Shown: positions 34,987-44,724, counted from the first letter of the stretch. The stretch is DNA of 48,817 nucleotides from Halanaerobiales bacterium (GCA_022360715.1 JAKSCG010000072.1:1-48817); one strand, 5' to 3'. Made by a program: numbers and translations. The notes: generated by a model not told the origin, from the sequence alone.

Positions 34987-36249
34987 TTATTTATCTTGAT
35001 AGTATTTATCGAGAACCTTTTGTTCCGCTTCTGCCGCTTCATCTACTGCTTTTTTTACGGAAAGACCCTGTAGTCTTACTTTGTCATAGGCATCAATCCA
35101 GACCTGTCTTTGAGCAACTTCATCCACAAAATAGGTAGCATGTGCATATTCAAGGCCTTTAATAAAAGGTCCGTATTGAGGATCGTTTATGTTTTGATCC
35201 TTTATTGCCACTGAAGGTTTGGCCGGAAGTTCACCGACATTCTTTAACCAGAGTTCCATCGCTTTATCTGATGTCAGGAATTTGAGAAATTTAATTGAGG
35301 CTTGTAGTTCTTCACCTTTCGTATAGCTTGTAATACCATTGGCCCAAAAAGAGGCGAAATTAGACTTAATCCCATTATAGGAAGGTATTTCGGCCACACC
35401 GTAATTAAGATTTTTCAAGGCATTCAATGTCCCGATCCGGAAAGAACCATCAATATACATTCCAACACGTCCGGATTTAAAAGCAGTTACATCATCAGTA
35501 AAGAATCCAACCTTACCTACTTTATGTTTTTGGGACAGTTCAACGAAAAATTCAAAGCCATTATAACCTGCTTGATTATTATAAGTTACCGTCCGGTTAT
35601 CATCTGAATAAGGAGCCCCTCCAAATTGTCTGACCAGGATTTCTCTAACCCAGTGATGCATTTGTTTGTTTATATCAACAGTCATACCCGGATGGGTAAT
35701 ATTACCGGCTTGATCTGTCTTGGTTAGCTTTTTGGCAAATTCAACCATTTGATCCAATGTTTTGGGAGGGCTTTCCGGGTCTAACCCCGCTGCTTGAAAG
35801 CGATCTTTATTCCAGATTAAAGCCAGAGATCTAACTGCTGTGGGCAGGGCATAATAACTACCATTAATTTTAGCGGCTTTGACTAAAGGAAAGAAATCTT
35901 TTTCAATTTGAGCAGGACTAAAGTGGTCTGTGGGTAGTGGCTGTAAATAACCGGCATCAATATAAGTAGGAAGCCACCCATAATAAAGGTTGATCACATT
36001 CGGTCCGATCCCTGCCGGAACAGAAGATGCAACTTTGGTATTATAGTTCTCATAGGGAAAGGTTAAATGTTTAACTGTAATATCGGGGTTTTCTTTTTCA
36101 AATTCCTCAATTAGCTCATTAATAGTATCCTTTTTTGTTTGATAAAAATATTGCCAATACGTTATCTCAACTTTTCTAGCACTGGCCGGACCGACAACAC
36201 CCAACAAAACTAAGGCTATAATTAAAAATATAGTTAACTGCTTCTTCAT
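34987..36249 (-). CDS. Sugar ABC transporter solute-binding protein
   Basis: A 420-residue extracellular binding protein of the CUT1 family (MalE/UgpB-like). An N-terminal signal peptide (MKKQLTIFLIIALVLLGVVG, possible cleavage after ASA) lacks a lipobox cysteine, so it would be secreted or anchored otherwise, which is unusual in Gram-positives with one membrane. The family motifs are EITYWQYF near the start of the mature chain, and AALIWNKDRF-like and MYIDGSFRIG segments. It is first in the operon, directly after the promoter with two operators. Confidence 0.9.
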   Translation of the reverse strand: MKKQLTIFLIIALVLLGVVGPASARKVEITYWQYFYQTKKDTINELIEEFEKENPDITVKHLTFPYENYNTKVASSVPAGIGPNVINLYYGWLPTYIDAGYLQPLPTDHFSPAQIEKDFFPLVKAAKINGSYYALPTAVRSLALIWNKDRFQAAGLDPESPPKTLDQMVEFAKKLTKTDQAGNITHPGMTVDINKQMHHWVREILVRQFGGAPYSDDNRTVTYNNQAGYNGFEFFVELSQKHKVGKVGFFTDDVTAFKSGRVGMYIDGSFRIGTLNALKNLNYGVAEIPSYNGIKSNFASFWANGITSYTKGEELQASIKFLKFLTSDKAMELWLKNVGELPAKPSVAIKDQNINDPQYGPFIKGLEYAHATYFVDEVAQRQVWIDAYDKVRLQGLSVKKAVDEAAEAEQKVLDKYYQDK

Positions 36250-36373
36250 TTTCCCTCTCCTTTTTTAAATTTGATTAATTAATCGACTGTTCTCATACTA
36301 CTAGTCTCAGCTTCAAACCGGTTACCACCTCCCTTTGTCATAAAATTATAAATCAAATAAAGGTAATAAATAT

Positions 36374-36389
36374 TTTAAAGCGCTTTAAA
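36374..36389. promoter_or_regulatory. LacI-type operator, promoter-proximal
   Basis: A perfect 16-bp palindrome TTTAAAGCGCTTTAAA lies just downstream of the -10 box of the operon promoter, where a bound repressor blocks transcription. Confidence 0.75.
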
Positions 36390-36392
36390 TAT

Positions 36393-36421
36393 AGAATAAC
36401 ATAATTTAAAGCGCTTTACAA
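36393..36421 (-). promoter_or_regulatory. Promoter of the carbohydrate operon
   Basis: On the minus strand there is TTGTAA (36421-36416), a 17-nt spacer and TATTCT (36398-36393). The upstream operator overlaps the -35 and part of the spacer, and the second operator lies directly downstream of the -10. Confidence 0.6.
36405..36420. promoter_or_regulatory. LacI-type operator, over the -35 region
   Basis: TTTAAAGCGCTTTACA matches the neighbouring palindrome at 15 of 16 positions. The two sites are 31 bp apart centre to centre, three helical turns. Confidence 0.7.
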
Positions 36422-36631
36422 GGTTTGTTTTTTTGAGTTTATTTCTATTTAGTGGAATAGGTTACTGATTATATGTAATATCTTCTGTATATCTCTCGAA
36501 CCTTTTCATGCAACTTACAATGTCATCTATATATACCTTAAAATTACGCATACTTGACATCCCCTTCTTTCTATTTTTATTTCATAATTTAACCGAAATA
36601 AGCTAAAATAAAGATAGAGCAAGAATAATAT
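36422..36631. other. Non-coding spacer between the carbohydrate operon and nrdJ
   Basis: A/T-rich and without a usable reading frame. I see no further hairpin or promoter here beyond the sites listed on either side. Confidence 0.4.
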
Positions 36632-36679
36632 ATACCATATATTGTGTTTTGGCAGTGTCAAATATACAATATATAGTTT
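36632..36679 (+). promoter_or_regulatory. Two NrdR-like boxes upstream of nrdJ
   Basis: ATACCATATATTGTGT (36632-36647) and ATACAATATATAGTTT (36664-36679) each match 13 of 16 positions of the NrdR box ACACTATATATAGTGT. They are 32 bp apart, three helical turns, as is usual for NrdR pairs. They end 7 nt before the -35 of the nrdJ promoter. Confidence 0.75.
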
Positions 36680-36686
36680 TTCTTCC

Positions 36687-36715
36687 TTTACTCTAACTTT
36701 ATTTAGTGTTATAAT
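36687..36715 (+). promoter_or_regulatory. Promoter of nrdJ
   Basis: TTTACT, a 17-nt spacer and a perfect TATAAT lie 49 nt before the nrdJ ATG. Confidence 0.65.
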
Positions 36716-36763
36716 TAGTCTATCGCTACTATTTAAAAAACTTACATATTTGAGGTGATAAAG

Positions 36764-39028
36764 ATGGCAAAGAATAAACTCTCCCCTAATGCAATCAAAG
36801 TACTGGAAACACGATATCTAAAAAAAGATGATACCGGTGAGCTAATCGAATCGCCGGACGATATGTTCCGGCGGGTAGCTGCAAATATTGCCCAGGCTAA
36901 TTTAAAGTATGGTGAAGATAGTACAGAAGATGAAAAAAGTTTTTATGAAATAATGAAGAATTTAGATTTTTTACCCAATTCCCCTACCTTAATGAATGCC
37001 GACAATGAACTGCAACAGTTAAGCGCCTGTTTCGTCTTACCGGTTGAAGACAGCATGGATGGTATTTTCGACTCGGTTAAAAATACGGCCCTAATCCAGA
37101 AGAGTGGGGGAGGAACCGGTTTTAGCTTTTCACGTCTGCGTCCCCATAATGATTTAGTAAAAACTACCGGTGGTATTGCCAGTGGTCCTATTTCCTTTAT
37201 GGAGGTTTTTGATGCTGCTACCAATACTGTTAAACAGGGCGGTAAGCGCCGCGGAGCAAATATGGGAATTTTACGGGTAGACCATCCCGATATTATAGAC
37301 TTTATTTCAGCTAAGACCAACGAAGACAAACTAAACAATTTTAATATCTCGGTAGCTGTTACTGATACCTTTATGGAAGCTGTAAAAGATGATAAAAAAT
37401 ATGACCTGATTAATCCCCGTGATGGCAAAATAATCGCTCAGTTAACAGCACGGGTTGTCTTTGAGCAGATCGTTGCAATGGCCCATAAAAACGGTGAACC
37501 GGGGATCATCTTTATTGATGAGATTAACCGTCATAATCCCACCCCGGAACTGGGTGAAATTGAAAGCACAAACCCATGTGGAGAACAGCCTCTTTTGCCT
37601 TATGAATCCTGTAACCTGGGCTCAATTAATCTGCTTAATATGGTTAAAAGCAAAGGAACTGCTCAGGAAATAGATTATAAAAAACTGGAAGCTACTGTCC
37701 GGATAGCGATCCGCTTTCTGGATAATGTAATTGATATGAATAAATTCCCCCTGGCCGAAACAGAAGAAATAGTTCAGAAAAACCGAAAAATAGGACTGGG
37801 GGTTATGGGGTGGAGTGATCTGCTAATAGCTTTGCAGATCCCCTATAACTGCCAACAAGCAGTGGACCTGGCAACTGAAGTCATGGCCTTTATTCAGAAA
37901 ATATCCTATGATGAGTCCGGGAAAATTGCGAAAAAACGGGGTTCTTTCCCCAATATAGAGGGAAGCATCCACCAAAAACCTTTACGCAATTCGACCACCA
38001 CCACGATTGCCCCCACCGGAAGCATTAGTATAATTGCCGGATGTAGCAGCGGAATTGAACCCCTTTTTGCGATCAGTTATGAAAGACATGTTATGGATGA
38101 TACTTTGATTGAAGTCCATCCCTTATTTGAAAAAATAGCCAGGGAAGGGGGTTTTTACAGTGCTGAATTAATGACCAGAATTGCCGAAAATAACTCAATT
38201 CAAAAAATAGCCGAGATACCCGATGATATTAAAAAAGTATTTTTAACCGCCCATGATATTGAACCGGCATGGCATATTAAGATGCAGGCAGCCTTCCAGC
38301 AATATGTAGACAATGCGGTCAGTAAAACGGTAAATTTCCGACATGACGCCACGCTGGAAGACGTAAAAAATGTTTATACCCTGGCCTATGATTTAAAATG
38401 TAAAGGGGTTACCATTTACCGCGATGGTAGTAGAAGCGAACAAGTACTCTCCACCCGCAGTCAGCACAGCCAAATGGCCGCCACCAGTGAAGAAGATGTA
38501 CGAATAAAGAGGACAAGACCACTGGTAACCTATGGTACAACCGAAAAAACCCTGATCGGTTGCGGTAAATTATACATCACCATTAATTCTGACCAGAAAG
38601 GAATCTGTGAAGTCTTTACAACTACCGGAAAAGGCGGTGGTTGTCATGCCCAGTCCGAAGCAATTAGTAGAATGGTTTCCCTGGTTTTAAGAAGTGGAGT
38701 TCCGCTGGAGGAAGTAACTGGTCAATTAAAGGGAATTCGGTGTGAAGCAGCTATGATTAGGAAAGATGTACAGAATCTTTCCTGTCCGGACGCTATTGGC
38801 CGGGCCTTGGAAAGATTTACCCGCTCAACCGAAAACGGGAGGCTGCTCTTTGCCAATGGAGAGCAAACCGCCCCTGAGCATCAACCAGCCAGTCAGGCGG
38901 TTAAAGATAAACTGGATAAAACTAATTTAAGGTCTAACGGAAACAGCTGCCCGGCCTGTGGTGATCGACTTGAACATGAGGGCGGATGTGTGGTCTGCCG
39001 GAGCTGTGGCTGGTCCAAATGTGGCTAA
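36764..39028 (+). CDS. nrdJ: Adenosylcobalamin-dependent (class II) ribonucleotide reductase
   Basis: A 754-residue B12-dependent reductase that makes deoxyribonucleotides without oxygen. Conserved parts are NSPTLMNAD, the redox cysteine in QLSACFVLP (Cys89), the catalytic loop NPCGEQPLLPYESCNLGS with Cys272, Glu274 and Cys283, and the substrate-binding APTGSISIIAGCSSGIEP. The C-terminus has the zinc-ribbon-like CPACGDRLEHEGGCVVCRSC and a final cysteine pair for thioredoxin-type reduction. The start is ATG 36764 (GAGGTG, 6-nt spacing); the GTG at 36755 overlaps that site. NrdR-like boxes precede its promoter. No clear terminator follows, and the next gene is convergent. Confidence 0.95.
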   Translation: MAKNKLSPNAIKVLETRYLKKDDTGELIESPDDMFRRVAANIAQANLKYGEDSTEDEKSFYEIMKNLDFLPNSPTLMNADNELQQLSACFVLPVEDSMDGIFDSVKNTALIQKSGGGTGFSFSRLRPHNDLVKTTGGIASGPISFMEVFDAATNTVKQGGKRRGANMGILRVDHPDIIDFISAKTNEDKLNNFNISVAVTDTFMEAVKDDKKYDLINPRDGKIIAQLTARVVFEQIVAMAHKNGEPGIIFIDEINRHNPTPELGEIESTNPCGEQPLLPYESCNLGSINLLNMVKSKGTAQEIDYKKLEATVRIAIRFLDNVIDMNKFPLAETEEIVQKNRKIGLGVMGWSDLLIALQIPYNCQQAVDLATEVMAFIQKISYDESGKIAKKRGSFPNIEGSIHQKPLRNSTTTTIAPTGSISIIAGCSSGIEPLFAISYERHVMDDTLIEVHPLFEKIAREGGFYSAELMTRIAENNSIQKIAEIPDDIKKVFLTAHDIEPAWHIKMQAAFQQYVDNAVSKTVNFRHDATLEDVKNVYTLAYDLKCKGVTIYRDGSRSEQVLSTRSQHSQMAATSEEDVRIKRTRPLVTYGTTEKTLIGCGKLYITINSDQKGICEVFTTTGKGGGCHAQSEAISRMVSLVLRSGVPLEEVTGQLKGIRCEAAMIRKDVQNLSCPDAIGRALERFTRSTENGRLLFANGEQTAPEHQPASQAVKDKLDKTNLRSNGNSCPACGDRLEHEGGCVVCRSCGWSKCG

Positions 39029-39091
39029 AAACCTCCCTTTGCTTAGAGACAGTGGCGTAAGAAAACATTTATGTGAGGGTCGGCATGGCCT

Positions 39092-40840
39092 TCAGGCAAT
39101 CCTCCAGCCTTCCGCTTTTTCCCGGAGCGACACAAAATCCTTGTAAATACCTTTTTGGCTCATCAATTCCCGATGTGTTCCCTGTTGGGCGATTCGGCCA
39201 TGATTGACCACTAAGATCTGATCTGCGCTTTCAATTGTTGCAAGTCTGTGAGCAATCGTAATAATCGTCTTTCCATGGGTCAGTGCAGACAGCGCCTGTT
39301 GAATCAGATGTTCGTTTTCGGGATCTATACTGGCTGTCGCTTCATCTAAAATCACAATCGGCGCATCCTTCAGAATGGCCCTTGCAATAGATATTCTTTG
39401 CTTTTCACCGCCTGAAAGCGAGGAACCGCCTTCGCCGACCATCGTATCGTAGCCGTCCGGCATCGCTATGATAAAGTCGTGACAACAAGCAGCCTTTGCC
39501 ACAGCTACTATTTCATTCTCTGTGGCGTCCGGTTTGCCGAAGCGAATATTATTACGTATCGTATCCCTGAATAAATAGACATTTTGAAACACCATACTGA
39601 AGTTTCTCAGTAGGCTGTCGCAGGTGAATTCTCGCACATCGTGTCCGCCCACAGTGATTTTTCCGCTTTTTACATCGTAAAAGCGCATCATCAGATTGCA
39701 GAGAGTAGTTTTCCCGCCGCCCGACGGGCCGACGAAGGCTGTTGTCGTATGCTGGCGTACGGTAAAGTTAACATCACGGATCACCTCGTTGTCACCGTAG
39801 CCGAAGGAAACATGATCAAAGCAAATGTCACAGGAGGATAGGGTAACATCTACGCCATCCTGATCAATGAAGTCGACCTGCTTAAGTCGATCTATTTTGT
39901 CCAGAGCAGCACCGAACATCCCAAGTGCATAAGCCGATTCAATGACCGCTTCACTTCCGCTGAACATAGAAAACGCAAACATTGCCATCATCAGAAAGTA
40001 GGAAAGCGTCATCGCTTCACCCATTGTGAAAAAAGCTGTTATCATTACAATGATTACGGATGCCAGCTTTAAAACAAAAATGTGCAGCATATTCCAGGGC
40101 TGGTAGGCTTTTTCGATAGAAATATTGATCTGGCGGCTTTTCTCACACGCATGGCGTAACGCTTCGATGGCCGCCCCTTCCTGTCCAAAAGATTTGACCA
40201 CCGGCAATCCACGGGCATATTCGATCACGGTTCCCGTGAGCGCTTCATTGGCCTGCCGGTTAATTGGGGAACTCTTTTGGCTCCGCCGGTTTAATCCCCG
40301 GAGCGCAAACGTGGAAAGCAACGCGCCGCACACGGCGACCAGCGCCGATGGTGGGCTGAATATTGCAAGGCACAGGACAAGCGCGGCAAATTTAATATAT
40401 CCGTTGACAAAAACATCAATCATCTTCATACCATTGGTTTCGAGCTGAGTAAATTCTCCGGTGAGATCGGCAAGGATTTCTCCCGTACTGTTCTTTTCAA
40501 AGTAGCCTAAAGAAACGCGCTTGAGTATATCGCCGATGCGAATTCTTTCGCTGGCGGCTACTTCGGTACCGATGCTGTCCTGTAAAAGCGCCCGGCCATA
40601 GGATAACAGGTAGTGCAACAGAGTGGACCCGGTAATGACCAGGAACGCAACCCAGATCACCTCTGTCCTGAAAGGAGCTTCCCCGCGCATATCCGATATT
40701 ACCTGACTCAGAGCCCACGCGGCGGTTATGATTGGAACAGCTGTAAACAAACTGGCGAAGAAGGAGCACACCATACCAAGGCGTAAGCGTCCTTTATAGG
40801 GGCCAATCCATGCGATAATTCTTTTGACAGTCTTAAACAT
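39092..40840 (-). CDS. ABC half-transporter (fused membrane and ATPase domains), YbtQ/IrtB-like
   Basis: A 582-residue protein: six-helix transmembrane domain (about residues 15-310) and a nucleotide-binding domain with Walker A GPSGGGKTT, signature LSGGEKQRIS, Walker B IVILDEATASID and switch IAHR. It is the second of two such genes; its ATG overlaps the first gene's end by 8 nt (AGAGGAAAG site), so they should form a heterodimer. Heterodimers of this sort next to ECF genes resemble YbtP/YbtQ and IrtA/IrtB, which import metal-siderophore complexes despite an exporter fold. A longer frame to 40999 has no start signal. Confidence 0.88.
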   Translation of the reverse strand: MFKTVKRIIAWIGPYKGRLRLGMVCSFFASLFTAVPIITAAWALSQVISDMRGEAPFRTEVIWVAFLVITGSTLLHYLLSYGRALLQDSIGTEVAASERIRIGDILKRVSLGYFEKNSTGEILADLTGEFTQLETNGMKMIDVFVNGYIKFAALVLCLAIFSPPSALVAVCGALLSTFALRGLNRRSQKSSPINRQANEALTGTVIEYARGLPVVKSFGQEGAAIEALRHACEKSRQINISIEKAYQPWNMLHIFVLKLASVIIVMITAFFTMGEAMTLSYFLMMAMFAFSMFSGSEAVIESAYALGMFGAALDKIDRLKQVDFIDQDGVDVTLSSCDICFDHVSFGYGDNEVIRDVNFTVRQHTTTAFVGPSGGGKTTLCNLMMRFYDVKSGKITVGGHDVREFTCDSLLRNFSMVFQNVYLFRDTIRNNIRFGKPDATENEIVAVAKAACCHDFIIAMPDGYDTMVGEGGSSLSGGEKQRISIARAILKDAPIVILDEATASIDPENEHLIQQALSALTHGKTIITIAHRLATIESADQILVVNHGRIAQQGTHRELMSQKGIYKDFVSLREKAEGWRIA

Positions 40841-42608
40841 ATGGGCTTTCCTCTCTTTCTCCGGAAGATACCGCCCACTGCCGCGCCCCCATATGAGCGT
40901 TCCAGAGACGATTATATAGCTCACAACTTTCCAGAAGCTGCGCCTGCTTCCCTGAGGCGACAACACTGCCGTTTTCCATGACGACAATCTGATCCGCATT
41001 CCGGATCGTCGAAAGACGGTGGGCGATCACTAATAATGTCTTCCTTTTGGCCAGGGCCATGATCGATTGTTGAATATTATATTCATTTTCTGGATCAGTA
41101 AAAGCCGTGGCTTCGTCCAAAATAACAATAGGCGCATTTTTCAGAATCGCTCTGGCAATGGAGATGCGCTGTTTCTCACCACCGGAAAGGCGTTTGCCCG
41201 CTTCGCCCGCCGGAGTGTCCCAACTCTTGGGAAACTCCAGGATGAAATCCTCACAACGGGCGGCTCGTGCCGCCCGGAACACTTCTTCATCGGAGGCAGC
41301 GGGATTACCAAGCCGGATATTCTCCTTAAGGGAACAATTAAACAGAAAATTGTCCTGCGTGACAAAACTCACCATTTTTGCTAGCTCTGTAAGCGGAATT
41401 TCTCTTATATCCACCCCTCCGATGCAAATCGCACCTTCATCCACATCCCAAAAGCGAGTAATTAATTTTGCGATTGTGGATTTTCCACCGCCGGACGGGC
41501 CAACTAGTGCGGTGACACCGCCCTGCGGGATATCCATGTTGATTTCATGTAAAACTTCGTTTTCTTCTTCTCCGGAATAGGAGAACGATACGCCTTTTAA
41601 GCAGATGGAGTATTCCAAGGGAAGCTCGTCCCTGCTTTTTTCAGGAAGTTTTGGTAATTCTAAAAGCTCGTCTGCCGCTAAAATCGCGTATTCAATCATT
41701 TTGCCAAAATTGAGGTAGGTGGTGAGCTTGAGAAGCGGCGCGACGAGCCCAAGCGCTAAAATGCAGCACATGGTAAGCTCGGATGCGCTCAGGCTGCCGT
41801 TGCGATAGAGCAGCAAGCCGACGGGAACTGTCGCCAGCAGCGTAGTGGGCACAACCGCAGAAATAAGGGTCAGTGTTTTAAAGCTGCTGCGAAACCAGGC
41901 CAGGGCAAAATCTCTGAACGCCACAATGGAATTTGCATACTTTTTATAGGAAGCCGCCGTTTGATTAAAGGTCTTTACCACCTCGATCCCCTCGATATAC
42001 TCGACAATTACACTGTTCACCCGGTCGTTTGCCTCCATAGCCTCTGCGTACTTTTTATGGAAGGATTTCATGGAAAATACCAACGGCAGAAGCCCTAGTG
42101 GGATGGTGGCGAGTGTGGCAAGCGCCATACGCCAGTCGATGCTGATCAGATATATGAACATGACTAAAGGAAGCAGTAGTCCCGAGCCCAATTCAGGAAT
42201 AATATGGGCAAGAGGAAGCTCGATGGCTCCCACGCGGTCCACAAAAATATCCTTGACTTTTCCGGCAGTGCGGCGCGTGGCCTCACCGAGCGGCGCACGC
42301 AGCAGCCTTTCCGCAATTTTTAAGCGGATCTGCTCCAAAATCGTATAGGCCGATATGTGGGCAAGCGTCGTCGAAACGGCGTGGGCGACGATTCGCAATA
42401 CATATCCGGCTAGACAAACCGAGCACCAATATATAATACCTTGCCTGGTCAATTCATCAAAAATTGCCAGACGGATTAATCGATAAACTCCTAAATAGGG
42501 GACGATACCGCCAAATACGCTGATAGTGGCGAAAAATACGGCGGCAGTTATTTTCCATTTGCAGATAGAAGCAAATGAAAACAACGATTTCAGCCAATTT
42601 TTTTTCAT
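40833..42608 (-). CDS. ABC half-transporter (fused membrane and ATPase domains), YbtP/IrtA-like
   Basis: A 591-residue partner of the next gene. Six helices occupy about residues 15-310. The ATPase carries Walker A GPSGGGKST, signature LSGGEKQRIS, Walker B IVILDEATAFTD and IAHR. The D-loop is TDPE instead of the usual SALD. GGGGGTAAC precedes the ATG, which overlaps the ECF ATPase stop as ATGA. The base composition is noticeably richer in G+C than the flanking genes. A role in metal-chelate uptake is inferred from neighbours; drug or peptide export is the alternative. Confidence 0.88.
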   Translation of the reverse strand: MKKNWLKSLFSFASICKWKITAAVFFATISVFGGIVPYLGVYRLIRLAIFDELTRQGIIYWCSVCLAGYVLRIVAHAVSTTLAHISAYTILEQIRLKIAERLLRAPLGEATRRTAGKVKDIFVDRVGAIELPLAHIIPELGSGLLLPLVMFIYLISIDWRMALATLATIPLGLLPLVFSMKSFHKKYAEAMEANDRVNSVIVEYIEGIEVVKTFNQTAASYKKYANSIVAFRDFALAWFRSSFKTLTLISAVVPTTLLATVPVGLLLYRNGSLSASELTMCCILALGLVAPLLKLTTYLNFGKMIEYAILAADELLELPKLPEKSRDELPLEYSICLKGVSFSYSGEEENEVLHEINMDIPQGGVTALVGPSGGGKSTIAKLITRFWDVDEGAICIGGVDIREIPLTELAKMVSFVTQDNFLFNCSLKENIRLGNPAASDEEVFRAARAARCEDFILEFPKSWDTPAGEAGKRLSGGEKQRISIARAILKNAPIVILDEATAFTDPENEYNIQQSIMALAKRKTLLVIAHRLSTIRNADQIVVMENGSVVASGKQAQLLESCELYNRLWNAHMGARQWAVSSGEREESPYV

Positions 42609-44029
42609 AATCGGTTACCCCCGTTATCCTTTGGTTGAAGCTCATTGAATGTCAGCGTGATTGTACGGTCGCAAACACAATTCAGAAACTCTATATCATG
42701 GCTGACAATCAGAATGATGTGTTTCTTTTCAGCCAGTTCCCGGATCATCCCGGCAACAGCCATCATATGATCGTAGTCCAGGCCGCTGGTCGGCTCGTCG
42801 AAAACGAGTATTTTATTGCCGCTCAATACGCCGCAGGCAATGGCCAGGCGCTGCTTCTGCCCGCCCGACAATGCCATGGGATGCACATTCTTATATCCCA
42901 ATAAGTTAAAGGCCCGGAGCACGGTCTCGATCTCCGCTTCGCGGTAGTCCCCGGCGGAAAGCTCACATTCATTCCATACACTGTCACAAAAAAGCTGGTG
43001 GTTGACATCCTGCATGACGCAGAAGCATTCCTTGTTTCGCTGTCTTCGGGTCATGGGTCTGCCGTCCAGCGATATAGACCCTTTTTTCTCTTTGGCAAGC
43101 CCGCAGATGCACCGCACCAACCTGCTTTTGCCTACACCGTTATTGCCCTTAATCCCGACGATTTCACCACTGCCTACGTGAAAGCTCACATGGTCAAAGA
43201 TGCAACTACCTTTAATTTCACAGCAGAGGTCTTTGACCGTGAGCACATTTGCGCTGCTCAACATCGGGAAGTCAGTCGCATGAAAGGCGTCGGCCCGGAG
43301 CGTACGCAGGCCCATTTTGATCCGCTGCTCGTCCGAAAACGCCAGGAATTCATCCCGTGTATAGATGGAGACGAGCTCCCCATTTTCCATATAAACTGCC
43401 CGATCAATAAGGTCTGTTAGGAAATACAACCGATGTTCGGCAATCAGGATTGTTTTACCCTTGCGCTTGAGCTCCTCAAGCTGGTGCCTAAAAATTGCGA
43501 TCGCATTCTCATCCAGATTGGCGGTGGGCTCGTCCAGCACATAGATGTCGGGATTCATCGCATAGATCGAGGCAAAGGCCAGCATCTGACGCTCGCCGCC
43601 GGACATGGTGAAGATGCTCCGGTGCTCAAGTTGCTCAAGCTGAAGTTCCTCTACGGTGTCTTTCAGGCGTTCACGCATATGCTCCGGGGTTGTACCCATG
43701 TTCTCCAGCGCATAGGCAAGCTCGGCATCGGAATCAATGTTAAAAAACTGCGACTTTGGATTTTGAAAAACCGAGCCGATCTTTTTGGACAGCTTATATA
43801 GCTCGGTCTTGGCCACCTCCATGCCTGCGGCAACAACTGTGCCGTCCAGACGACCGTTTTCGGTGAAATGAGGAATAAGCCCGTTGATGAGCTTGGTCAC
43901 CGTCGTTTTTCCCGACCCGCTTTTTCCGCAGAGCAATACGCATTCGCCGGGTTTGATATATAAATTGATATTTTTCAGCGTATTCTTTTCGCGGTTATAG
44001 TCAAAGGACACATTGTTGATTGTGATCAT
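42605..44029 (-). CDS. ECF transporter ATPase with two fused nucleotide-binding domains (EcfA1A2)
   Basis: A 474-residue double ATPase. The first domain has Walker A GKSGSGKTT, signature MSGGERQML and Walker B YVLDEPTANLD. The second has Walker A GNNGVGKSR, signature LSGGQKQRL and Walker B LVFDEPTSGLD. Fused A1A2 subunits power ECF vitamin or metal importers. The start is ATG 44029, overlapping the EcfT stop as ATGA with GAGGTG upstream; the TTG at 44050 in frame is not needed. The second Walker A ends KSR rather than KST, an unusual base next to the P-loop serine. Confidence 0.9.
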   Translation of the reverse strand: MITINNVSFDYNREKNTLKNINLYIKPGECVLLCGKSGSGKTTVTKLINGLIPHFTENGRLDGTVVAAGMEVAKTELYKLSKKIGSVFQNPKSQFFNIDSDAELAYALENMGTTPEHMRERLKDTVEELQLEQLEHRSIFTMSGGERQMLAFASIYAMNPDIYVLDEPTANLDENAIAIFRHQLEELKRKGKTILIAEHRLYFLTDLIDRAVYMENGELVSIYTRDEFLAFSDEQRIKMGLRTLRADAFHATDFPMLSSANVLTVKDLCCEIKGSCIFDHVSFHVGSGEIVGIKGNNGVGKSRLVRCICGLAKEKKGSISLDGRPMTRRQRNKECFCVMQDVNHQLFCDSVWNECELSAGDYREAEIETVLRAFNLLGYKNVHPMALSGGQKQRLAIACGVLSGNKILVFDEPTSGLDYDHMMAVAGMIRELAEKKHIILIVSHDIEFLNCVCDRTITLTFNELQPKDNGGNRL

Positions 44030-44724
44030 ATCGCACCTCGCTTGAGCCAAAATACTGCCAACACAAAGATCAGGCCGACGGCTATGCAGATATAGTCCCG
44101 CAGCCGGAAACGCAGCTCAATGACGCTAGTCTTGGGGGCTGGGTTTTCGATGCCACGGGTTACAGCTGCGGCACCAAGCTCTTCCGCCGTATTGGCTGCG
44201 GAAAAGATTAACGGGACGAGGATTGCCTCGGCTTTAGCGGCACCCGAAACCTTGCGTAGCTTCATCGCGTCCCGAATATGACCGATTTCCTCCCGGATGA
44301 CCGGAAAATAGCAGAGGGTCACCGAGAGCGGGATGATCAGCTTCTGCGGGAAATGCCATTTGCGCATGGCCAGGATCAAATACCGCATAGGTATCGTCTT
44401 GACGATCAGCATACCGACCATGATGCAGGGAAAGACTTTTCTCGCATAAGATGTCAGGATGGCAAAGAAATCGGCAAAAATTTGGGGGGCAATCGGGAAG
44501 ATGTAATATTGAAGCACCAGCAGAAATCCAAACCCCAGCATAAAAATCAAACCGTTCTTAAACAATCCACAGCAAAGGAAAAGGCCGACAAGCACCGTGA
44601 CCAAAGCAAATTCCAAATACAAGGATTGCTGGGCAAATACAACGACGGTGACCAAAAGCAGAAGCAACAGCGCTGCCCGTGGATCTAGGCATGTCGCCCC
44701 TTCATACTTGCTTTTCCTCACCAT
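44026..44724 (-). CDS. ECF transporter transmembrane subunit EcfT
   Basis: A 232-residue membrane protein of the EcfT/CbiQ family with about five helices. The coupling helices that contact the ATPases contain the Ala-Arg-Gly-type motifs: MKLRKVSGAAKAEAIL and ELGAAAVTRGIENP. Its ATG lies 2 nt after the S-component stop and its stop overlaps the ATPase start. It connects the S component with the fused ATPase. Confidence 0.88.
   Translation of the reverse strand: MVRKSKYEGATCLDPRAALLLLLLVTVVVFAQQSLYLEFALVTVLVGLFLCCGLFKNGLIFMLGFGFLLVLQYYIFPIAPQIFADFFAILTSYARKVFPCIMVGMLIVKTIPMRYLILAMRKWHFPQKLIIPLSVTLCYFPVIREEIGHIRDAMKLRKVSGAAKAEAILVPLIFSAANTAEELGAAAVTRGIENPAPKTSVIELRFRLRDYICIAVGLIFVLAVFWLKRGAI

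Noticed and set aside
32038..36420. Reading the TTTAAAGCGCTTTAAA sites purely as CcpA cre sites
   Set aside because: The outer G and C of the cre consensus are missing and the sites cluster around a local LacI gene. CcpA binding remains possible.
40841..40999. 53-codon N-terminal extension of the second ABC half-transporter
   Set aside because: It lies inside the preceding gene and has no ribosome binding site. ATG 40840 has AGAGGAAAG.
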